64,000 nucleotides of DNA from Siphonodentalium dalli (taxonomy: Eukaryota > Mollusca > Scaphopoda > Gadilida > Siphonodentaliidae), in contig CP136066.1 in assembly GCA_032622095.1 (NCBI GenBank), positions 95,313,319 to 95,377,318 on the forward strand. Direction: 5' to 3'. A program made the position numbers and the translations under genes. This document shows, in pieces, positions 33,014-43,300 of the stretch. The notes under the pieces were generated by a model. The model was not told the origin of the DNA, searched no databases, and saw only the letters and a list, made by a program, of their open reading frames with translations. The stretch's first letter is position 1. The number at the start of each line of letters is the position of its first letter.

Positions 33014-34468
33014 TCAGCCATTAAGCACACGCACTGTCCTCATTGACCCCTTGTTCCGAAGGGCACTAATCAACAGTACGTCATCTTTGATTTTACATTC
33101 CACCGAGTCCAGATTTATGTCACCAGGAAGGATCAACGTGCGAATCATCTTTTTCATACATAATATATCTCCATGATCTTCTCCACTCTTCTGCTCCTGA
33201 GTGGCTTCGATAGTCAGTTCGTTGTCTTCTAATCTCACCGAAATAGAATCTTGATTGACATCAGAAACGCTTATGTGGTGCAGGAAGTCCGCTTCCGGTT
33301 CCGAAACTACAGGTCCATTCACATGCGAATTAGTTCCTGGAACAACATTAGTGTTCTGGTGGGAAGTTTGTGGCATCTCTTGTGTGGAGTCATTTGTATT
33401 TACCACGCTCGAATTGTCCAATCTGTCCTTTCTATTAACCGGATCTGCATTTTCCGTCTGTTCACCAACGTCTTCGAATGAACACGTGCTCGCCATTTCC
33501 GACAGACTTGGTATTTGTTCAACAAACTCACACTCAGTCTCGACATCTGACTGTTCTCTTGTCATTTCTGCGTCAACGAGAACCGGTGGACGATCATCGT
33601 GTTTGACTTCTAATTCGTCGAGGCGCTCGTCTTTCAAAAGTTCGACGTCTTTATGTGACACTTGAACGAACGACTCATCGTCAGACTTCACAGAAGCTTC
33701 TTCCTTCCGAGTCCACATTTCTACTTCGACATTCTTTACATCGGCGTTTTCCTCCTCCGTGTTGTCTTCGTGTTCTCTGTTCGTGGCTTTGCCATCCTTT
33801 TCTATGGCATCACATCTCTGAATCATTCCGTCGACATCTTGTTGAGTTACGTCGCTTTCTTCGGTTTCGTTATGAACCTCGAGCTCCCCTCGGTTCGAAG
33901 ATACCAAATCTTGTGGGGTGTCGCGTGGTGCCACCATCGTCGCTGTTTGCATCTTCTCGTCGCTGTCCGCGAGTGTTTCTTGCTGAGCCTTATCAGCGCC
34001 GGTTTCTTGTTCTCCAATTTCAGCTTCTTTGGCGTTTTTCGTCTTATTGTCCGAAGTCTGTTCACTCATTATTTGAGCTTCCAGAACCAACACTCCATTG
34101 GGGACGAGGAATGTCTTAAGTGAGGCTTTATCTACACCCTTAGGCAGATCAAACGTACGTGTTACGTGTTGCTTAAAGTAGTTACTTTCATCGCCGACCC
34201 GCCTTTCCGCCTCCACTACCACCTGGTCTCCACTCGTTCGTACTCGAATCTGGTTCGGTGTGAAGTCTCCCAGTTTGAAAACTTTCTTCCATTTTATAGG
34301 TCGTGCCTCTTGCTTTTGTTGTCTTCTAACTAATGGTAGCGAAATGATGAAAGATGGGTGCGCTTTCATACATCTCACTGTTTTTACGGGTTGCATTCTC
34401 TGAAGACCAACCGGTGCACTCAGTCCAAATATTCCATCAAGAAATCTTGTCGGCTCGAAGTATCTCAT
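33014..34468 (-). CDS. small heat shock protein with two alpha-crystallin domains (copy B)
   Basis: Paralog of the gene at 20,943, 484 residues and intronless. The first alpha-crystallin domain (about 60-132) differs at a few sites (KLGDFTPNQ here, KLGTFTPDQ in copy A; LPKGVD here, LPNDVD there). The second domain (about 394-484) is identical except for the penultimate residue (Asn here, Ser there). The acidic linker (about 140-393) is very different: roughly one base in ten changed over the part I compared by eye, plus small in-frame indels, while the promoter and flanks are almost unchanged. The start is the first ATG, because the ATG used further upstream in copy A is ACG here. The terminal PhyH exon lies about 2.8 kb upstream on the same strand. 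Confidence 0.92.
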   Translation of the reverse strand: MRYFEPTRFLDGIFGLSAPVGLQRMQPVKTVRCMKAHPSFIISLPLVRRQQKQEARPIKWKKVFKLGDFTPNQIRVRTSGDQVVVEAERRVGDESNYFKQHVTRTFDLPKGVDKASLKTFLVPNGVLVLEAQIMSEQTSDNKTKNAKEAEIGEQETGADKAQQETLADSDEKMQTATMVAPRDTPQDLVSSNRGELEVHNETEESDVTQQDVDGMIQRCDAIEKDGKATNREHEDNTEEENADVKNVEVEMWTRKEEASVKSDDESFVQVSHKDVELLKDERLDELEVKHDDRPPVLVDAEMTREQSDVETECEFVEQIPSLSEMASTCSFEDVGEQTENADPVNRKDRLDNSSVVNTNDSTQEMPQTSHQNTNVVPGTNSHVNGPVVSEPEADFLHHISVSDVNQDSISVRLEDNELTIEATQEQKSGEDHGDILCMKKMIRTLILPGDINLDSVECKIKDDVLLISALRNKGSMRTVRVLNG

Positions 34469-34572
34469 CGTATCTTTTTCTAACGTCTAGTTTGTACTGC
34501 AGATGTGAATTATTCCTAACAACCTTGCAGGGCGTTTGCTTGTGATTTGAATTCACTGGCCAAACTGATGGC

Positions 34573-34790
34573 TTTATATACACAATATTCAAGATATCTA
34601 GAATATTCTCGCAGCTCCTAACCCACGTGTTGTGCTATAAATAGTCGACAACATAATCATTATTTATATACCAACCAATCACAAGAGAGACTGTGTTTAC
34701 TCGAATGTGTTTATTGATTTTTATATTCTATTTTTAGATTCACATTCGTTCCAGATTATTCTCGAAATCGAAAGTGGATTAGAACCTTCT
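34573..34790 (-). promoter_or_regulatory. heat shock promoter of the copy B gene
   Basis: Same arrangement as copy A: TATATAAAG at 34,573-34,582, proximal heat shock element with AGAATATTCT at about 34,586-34,611, distal TTCTCGAA (34,759-34,766) and AGAACCTTCT (34,781-34,790). Both copies should thus respond to stress alike. Confidence 0.8.
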
Positions 34791-36642
34791 GTATTCGTGA
34801 ACGATTAGATTTGCACGGTCACAACTACGACGCTGTACACGGTGTTCATTGTTTCATATGCACGTGAGAGAATTAATTGAAATGTTTCGATAGGATTGGC
34901 GAATTGCATGTCCGACCAACTCAATTATTTTTTTAATGCATGCGACTTAATTGCGCAGCTGGGTCACGTTTGGAAATATAAGTCTCGATTTTCGCCAGTT
35001 CATGCCATGAATCTAGTACTCTGGCTACGCCCGTGGTAGAGATCGTATTCCACCCATTTTATGTCGATGCGTTTGTAAAGGGGGGATCGAGTTCAAGTGA
35101 ACAATTTTGAATGGGGATTTCCATGCAAATCTCCCGAGCAAAAGTTACAGAGTTGCATATAATTCTGAGTGTGACTTGATGTGGTATTGGAAACAACACG
35201 TATTTATATGGCTGGTCCAATTAGAACTTGTTCCATTATAATGTTGGTGTATTTCTTTTAGAATTTTATATTGATTTTCCAAATGTAGGTCAAGTGTTGT
35301 AATTCCAGAAAAAAATTCTATATATTTATTGCAAAATTTTATAATTTACCAAGCGAACCCGCATCAAGTCACACTCAGAAGTATGTTCAACTACAATTAT
35401 TTAACTATACTTTCAAGTCCACTTCTGTTATTAAATCAGATACATTTCTTGAACAGAGAAAATTATTAATTCAAGTGTTTCTTCAATAATCTATCGGATA
35501 TCTAAGCATATTTATTTTTTCAAGCCAAAATGTGTGAACTTTACTCTCGATTATTGTCAACCAATCAGCAAGTCGTTCAAAATTTACTGCAAGTCGCAGA
35601 CACGTCCAGTTTCTGGAATTCGTTTGATGAATAAAGTTGAAAATATCGAGCACAAACGCACCGGGTGAAATACAAGAGGTATATTAGTGGCCTCGAAATG
35701 ACTTGTAGAATAAATATGAGTATTTATAGGTTATGACATCTCGTTTAAGTATACTCTCGCGACAATTTATTGCTGGAAAATATTGATCTTTATAACGGGG
35801 TCAAGGGGCTTTCGGCGGACAGGGAGAATGACGAGCCGATTTGTTCGGTAAAATTCGGTACTTTCCTATATCATATCTGGACTTCGCTTCGTTCGATTTC
35901 GCCGAGTTATATGTCAAATGACAGGGAATTTTATTGACAATAAGACACACTGGGTGACAATAAGACACACTGGGTGATAGTTTGGTAGCAATGATCTATT
36001 TCTAGAATTTCTGGATTTCTGAAAAACGTGCGTCTCTCCTTTAATTGACTCATGCGTAGGATATAATTGTTTTCTGGTATATACAACGGATCAATGGTAG
36101 TTATATGCTGTGAAATAGAATGGGACATCTTCAATAAAAACAAATAGCACCACAATCTCCCCACAGTCCTCACTGGATCCTTTATGTAAGACGGCCCAGT
36201 CATGTTGAAATTGAATTGAAAATGAATTGTTAGTAGCAAACACTCATTTCAGCGCAATAAGAGTATGTCATTAGTTTTTTTTTAGCTGAACTTTACTTTG
36301 GTCAAAAGCATGGAAAACAAAAGGTATTTTTAAAGAATTTGTGACTTACGGTTTGTATTTGCAACAACTATCAGTTGTTTAAATCTAACATAATTGTATT
36401 CATGATTTAAGCTCAGCGCCATAGATCTCGCAGACTGGACAGCTCTAGGGGTCAACCCATCAAGATAGCAGAAATCATATTGTTAGCTTATAGGCAATTA
36501 AAGCACCAACAAATAAGTCTATTTACAGACAATGATACAATAAAGATGATTCAATACTCTTTTCTGTCAAAAATAATGTACACAAATAACAGTTTCCCCG
36601 ACCCCCCACCAGGCGTGACTAAATAGTGTAACGACACCTTAA

Positions 36643-36964
36643 AGGTACTCAATCCGATCAGACGCTCCTAATTTACTATTTCTTTAGCTTCGGGGGTAAA
36701 AAATATTTGATTCGAGTCGAGGAACCCACCCATCAAAGCTCAGAGTGATTAGATATCGACGTTTGAAGTTTGCGATTTCTATTGTTTGTGGGACAGAACT
36801 TGCCGATCAAACGGACGGTCTTGCGGACAAAGATGGATAACTATAAAATCAAGTGGTAATAATAACCACTTGATTTTAGAGTTATCCATCTTTATCTGCA
36901 ATATGTTTTACCCCCGAAGCCAAAGAAATAGTAATTTAGGAGCGTCTGATCGGATTTAGTACCT
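36643..36964. repeat. short AGGTACTC TTAA-target MITE, copy B
   Basis: Counterpart of 24,543-24,864, TTAA on both sides. Confidence 0.88.
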
Positions 36965-37228
36965 TTAAGGGATTTTCCCATTTATATGTGAAGTGTACCT
37001 CTTTCTGACCAAAAAGATGGACCCACTATGGAGGGACTTAGACTCACTCAGTGATCTCGCTTATTCCAATTACTTTAATAACTGACGGGATAAACTATTT
37101 AGTAAAAAGCGTTAAACAACATCTTGGATCAGGGACACACTTGACTGATGTCGCTGTATGATGTACATGTACTGTGCATAGAGTTTCATGTTTTCGCTTT
37201 CGTAAATTCTCTCTTTGTTGCTGACATG

Positions 37229-37372
37229 TCAGGGCAATGCGTATTGTCTTTTGTTCTCATCCACTTGAGCCAATTCTTCCACCATTTTCTGGGTGTGCTT
37301 GTTGTCGTTCGTGATTTCCCATTTCCTCATCCAGGGGCCGGTTATTGTCGTATCAAATTCGTCCTTCTCAGC
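37229..37372 (-). CDS. PhyH gene 1, exon 9 (last)
   Basis: 48 codons including TGA, beginning AEKDEFDTTITGPWMRKWEI, after acceptor TTTAATTCAG; phase 0. Lies inside duplication copy B, with an identical orphan at 25,129-25,272. Confidence 0.9.
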   Translation of the reverse strand, partial: AEKDEFDTTITGPWMRKWEITNDNKHTQKMVEELAQVDENKRQYALP

Positions 37373-40300
37373 CTGAATTAAATAAATTCTGAATTAATGG
37401 TTATACTATAGATATATCCCTTAAAGTCCCATTTTTTTTAGTGCCTTGATATACGGTATTAACCCTTTACCCAACAAACCGGCCAAAACCGGCCAAATAA
37501 AGCTTCAACAGCCTAAAATATCTTGGGTCTGTCTCAATAGAACCATACAAATATGGATATCATTGGAACCGGCTCCTTGACCACATTGTGATAGTTACAG
37601 TTATGCCCTGTGCCAATGCATTCTCTTATATATGCGAGTCGACCATAGGTCGCCTCGCATATATAAGAGAATGCATTGGCATAAAAAAAATCTGTTTTTA
37701 ACACTTTTTACCATTTTTTCTTACATTCTTTAACAATTTTATAATTTTTAATGTGTTAAGCCAATGCATTCTCTCATATATGCGAGGCGACCTATGGTCG
37801 ACTCGCATATATAAGAGAATGCATTGGCACAGGGCCCTTCTGTTGGGTAAAGGGTTAATAACAATCTGAATCTATGCCATAAAATATGAATACAATACTA
37901 CAATTCACCACCACTTGAAACGTCTGTGTCTCAGAAGATGCCCATATAGAAATAGAAAACGGCTGAAATTTTAAAAAGATTTCCCCCGTTATGGCCCCCA
38001 GAATGTGACAGAATGCAACAGAATTCAACTAAAAATGTATTTTCATTGAAATGGGAATAACTCTATATCTTAAGATATAGAATTATTCCCCATCCATTGA
38101 AAATAGTTAAACCTGAGCACAGAACATCAAGTCGGTAACTCAACAAAAACAACATGTTCACAGTTTATTACACCGAATAAGTTGATAATAGATCATATAA
38201 TACAATGTTTCGGAGCTTCCTCTTTCAAAGTGTATATAATATGGCATATATTTTATTTAAAATTATCTGGGGCGAAGTTATCAATAAATGGTCAAATAAC
38301 TCACTCATATAAATATATTGCATACTTCCCGGAAGAAGATAATCTCTGAATTGATAAATCTGTAGTCTATGTTGTCAAATGTGCTAAATTATAAGTCTGG
38401 ATCTGTGCAACATCTAATATATTCGCAAATTGCTCGTATAGTTTTATTGGGTCGTTTTGGATAACAAAATAGATTGACATTGTTCTTATTTTCATTATTA
38501 ATAACTTGAGAATTTCTCCATGTTCTTCTTTGCATGTTGTGATGTTTTAACATACTTTTATAATTTTTGCATATTTACCCATTGCGATGCTGTATGTCAA
38601 TTTAACAATGTATTTCACAACTGAGAAGATTCCATCTCGAGATTGTATGATTTAGGTGACCTTGGGTGAGCCAATTTTGATTTGCGTCTCTTACAATCGT
38701 GGAATTTCTCCCTGACAATCAATTCAATATGTTTTGAGATATCGACTTACAAAAGTAAAAAAAATATCATGCAATCTCGAGCTGGGACGACCTCATTCGA
38801 TCTGTGAAATAATTTTTTAAGGAATAAGTATTAACAACGAAATATATTCCCTGCGCTTGATTGATGCTTTATTCTCATGATTACAAATGAATATTGAGAA
38901 ATACAGAATGATATTTACAAAAGGATATGAAGATATATATAAGGATTAACTGTCATGTGGACCCGAAGGGTTTTACATACAAGTTATGTCCACTTACCTC
39001 ACCGTTACATCTCCATAAAAATAGTCCACATGACAGTTAATCCTTATATTTATATACATTTAGCGAAAAAGCCACTTTTGTAAATATATTTAAATCGAAA
39101 AGTGTATCGTGACAAGATCAGCCCAAAATACCCAATAGCACCCTTGGCAAAAGTTAATAGGAACAATTTCTCTTCATGTTGAAACCCGATGATGTATTAA
39201 GTCAATCCTGCGCGAGTCAAAATGCGCCCAAAGCACTACGCGTTCGTCTTTCCAAACCTAATGACGTATCGATGGTGTTATTAGCTTGGTGTTATGAGGT
39301 GTTACGCATTCACCGAGAAATAACTGCAACTAGCCACGTGGGCGCCGACCAATCAGAATGCTGGATTTAGTGATGACAACACTTAGTGTGTAAATATACA
39401 CATATATCGCTGTTTGTTCATTGTTACAAAGTTCCCCGTCAGAACATCAACAAGATCCCAGGTGTTTGAACGGATGTAATATATGATCTCTACAGACATA
39501 AGCCTGTGCTAGTATGCTTGTATTATGTTTTCGATCTATATGTCGTCTGCTTATATTTCCATGAATTGGAGAATCCATTTAGTGAAGAAAGGGTTAAAGT
39601 GATGTGAAACACCGTGGTAGGGTGATCAAATAGAAATGGAGCATATCTTGTTCAAAGTAATATTATATCCAAATTGACAATATACACCGTCATTCTTATA
39701 ACAAAAAAATATTAATTAAAGGTACTCAATCCGTACAGAGGGTCCCCATCTCAACAGATTCCAACAACAACAATCCGATCAGAGGGTCCTATATTACTAT
39801 TTCTTCGGCTTTGGGGGTAAAAAATATTTGATTCGAGTCGAGGAACCCATCAAACAAAGCTCAGAGTTATTAGATATTGATTTTTCAAATTTTTTATGTT
39901 CTCGAGATGAGTACTAATAACTGCCGTAATCTGCTCTGGATGTGTACCTCAAATCTATTCAAACAGACAAGGATGAATAACTAAAATCAAGTGGTAATTT
40001 TAACGCAATTTTGACTGAGTTCTGGGCCAGATAGTATTCCCGATAATGAAAAATAATAGATTTCTAAAATCGATATCTAACAAATCTGAGCTTTGATGGG
40101 TGACTTCCTCGACTCGAATCAAATATTTTTGACCCCCGAAGCCATTGAAATAGTAATTGAGAGGAGTTTTATCGGGTTGAGTACCTTTAAATGCAGTGAT
40201 TCTTGGTGGCGAAATCGTTTCGTTAGTTTATCACCAATATAGTTGCGTCCCAAATCAAGAAGTAAATATTTACAATTGAGCGTAGTTCGGACGATGTTGT

Positions 40301-43300
40301 CTATGGAGTGTTACGGTCGATTAACTTGAAATTTTCCGCGATGTTAGTGGAATGCTACATTCCTCCAGTTGGCATAGCCCCTAAATACTAACTGATCAGT
40401 TTCATGCACCCGAACAAGTCCATTTAATAAAATTGAAATGCAAACTTACGCCACAGAATTCGGTCTGAGCAGAGTCCCTGTCAATCTCCATGAATGAGGC
40501 CCAATCAATCTCGTGCTCTGGGTCTTCGGAATTTCTGAACACGACGCCATCTTTTATATTCCAGAACCCGTAGGGTTCGCTAGGTTTCTGCCAGCGAAAG
40601 TCCATACTCCATCGGATGTCTTCGGACATGTTCGGAAGACTGGAATGATCGAATGGTTTCAACGCAATCAAATGGTGCTTATGGTTTATTTATCGTATAC
40701 CATATGTTATATGGGAATGAGATAAATAACTTAATTAACCCTTACTATTCTAAATGGATTCCTCTAACCAGATAAAATTAATTGTACATTGGAATGGTCT
40801 ATTATTTATTTGGAAGGATGTTAACGTGATAAAAGAGCAGACGACAGATAAATACAGAAGGAGCCCTATTTATTGAGGGAAATGTTCAGATAATAAGTTC
40901 AACAAACGACATGAACATTTCCTATGAGATAACTACTCATCACTGATGCTTTAGTATAATTATAGAGGGTGAAACTACCATATCATCGTCGTCATCATCG
41001 TCGTCGTCACCATTATCACACCATCATCGTTGTTACGAGAATGGAGCAATGATTTTCTCAACAACAATGATGGGTCTTGAATGATATCATTTTCAGATAT
41101 AAATTTTTAATAAGCGAAATCACTGAGTCGCTGATCAGAGACGTGGCGACAGGGGGGTTGGGGGGGGGGTGGGTGTCTCACCCCCAACTTTGGTCCAAAT
41201 TTTCAAAAGTTGGAAATTTCATACCTGCCAAAACATTAGTTGGAAATTTCACACCGACAATAGGTTGAAAATGTTCTTGTAGTTTGATTTTCAAACAATT
41301 TATTGGGGGGAATTATTTGTTTTTGGACCAATATTAGCATATTTTCCTATTTTTGGTAAAATTTTTGGATTGAAATGGTCATCAGTTGGAAATTTTCCAA
41401 CCTTGGGGGGGGGGGGGGGGGGGTGGGAGCGGTGGGTGACAGGTTGGAAATTACCAACACTTAGAATGCTTGTGTCCTGGTGCCTCCATCGTGGCCAGTC
41501 AAAAACTGCTAGTTAATTTAAGAAAACAATAAGGTCATACATTTGGTCAACATTATCATTGGAATTGTCATCAGTTGGAAATTTTCCAACCCCTAAGTGG
41601 GGGTGTCAGGTTTGAAATTTCCAACTCTAGGAAGGCTTGAGGCTAGTCTAGATGCCAGGATTTTGCGATTTTCTTGTTCAGATTTCAAAATTTTCGCACA
41701 ACGGGCCGAACCATGGTCGGCCCGGTGTGCCATTGACCCTCCCCTGGCCAATACAAAACTGATAAGTAGTTTAACAAAACAATATTTTACTACATTTGGT
41801 CAAACTTGTGGACTGAAATGGTCATCAGTTGGACAATTTTCCAACCCGAGGGGAGTATGAGGTTTGAAGTTTCCAACACTATAGGAAAGCTTCAGTTGAG
41901 GCCAGTCTAGATGCCAGGGTTTGGATTTTCTTGTATAGTTTTTTAATATTTTCTCACACCGGGCCGAACAACCATGGTCAGCCAGGTGTGTCCTGGTCCC
42001 TTGCCCGTAGCCATGTGCATTTGTCTGGAGTTAGACCACTAGATGTTAAGATTTATGCAATTTCTCAGGTTAAAATATCTGAATGTCCTCATACCGGGAT
42101 TATATAACCATGGTTTATGAATATATATAGGATATTAGGCCTGAGGTGTTTGGTCTTATTTCTGATTCAAAGGGGGATGTGCAGTTGGAATTTCCCAAGG
42201 CGGACACCCCCAACGGAGACCCTCTAGCCACGTCCATGTCGCTACTATATGTTGGGTCCATCCAGCCCCGTTGCGCATATTCATGCAGTGCAACATGCAG
42301 GTCAAAGTTCTGGAGTAGCATTCCATATATGCATGGAGCTTTTGAATATGTATTCCATATATGGAATTTATGAATATTAAAAACTCCATATGTGGAGTGC
42401 TATTCCAGAACATTGAACTGTAGCACTTAAACGGCGGAATTGGGGCTGGATGGATCCAATGTGGTAGCGACTCGGTTATCTCGATTATGCCAACCCAACT
42501 AGACCCCTTAGTATTATAGCATTGGAGTTTGGTGGACGAACCTTCTGTGTGGAATGATGTTGTGGAACAGGAGCAGCCCTTTATATGGAATCTCGCATGT
42601 CTGGACATCCTCCTCAATATCAACTCCTGTGGAATGAAAATCCATTGGGAGATATTATAGAACATTTAAAGATGCGGGTCAAAAATACAACAGCAACAAC
42701 ATACATATTATAAATCCAGATTTCAAGACTACAAATATCAATTTTGTGAATAAAATACAGATAGAACTGTAGATGGTGTATATATTATTTGTCTATAAAG
42801 GCATAATAAAGTGGTTTATTTCTATCATAATTCGCGGTAAATCTCTTAGCTGGTATGTATTTCTGCGACCGATGCTGCGCTATTAAGATATAGTTCTCAA
42901 TAATTGATATGCTCCGCTTCGGTATACGCGCCACTTCGGTACGATTTTTCTCTCTCTCGAAAATAGCCCATAAAGCTGTCCAATAAATGTCATAAATGTT
43001 TTAATAAAATTGATATTAGAAGCTTTTCCAGACATGTGTATAATGGGGACGAGATATGTCATTTTAAGGAACATGGGTGTTGACTTGCTCGCGTTCCGTT
43101 GATCTGACATTTTGTGTGGAACACTCAGCTGACAGATTTAAACGAGCATTTAGCTCCCATTTCAACCACAGGTCCCCAGAACCAAAACTTAAATCAAACA
43201 ATAAGTAACATATGTTTCATTTATATGTATATATATATAATAGAATTTAAGAGGCGTCGCATGGTATATATATATAGACATGCATGCGACATGAATATTA

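Larger units (their letters stand above)
31322..40466. repeat. segmental duplication, copy B
   Basis: Direct repeat of 19,262-27,817. Differences from copy A include an extra MITE (39,720-40,186), about 110 bp present only here (around 38,637-38,745), a small tandem duplication near 35,935-35,975, and a shortened foldback head at 38,943. Copy B remains joined to the rest of the PhyH gene, so it keeps the ancestral right flank. Confidence 0.9.

Noticed and set aside
37229-37231. Peroxisomal targeting signal at the end of PhyH gene 1
   Set aside because: The protein ends ALP, which does not fit the SKL-type consensus.
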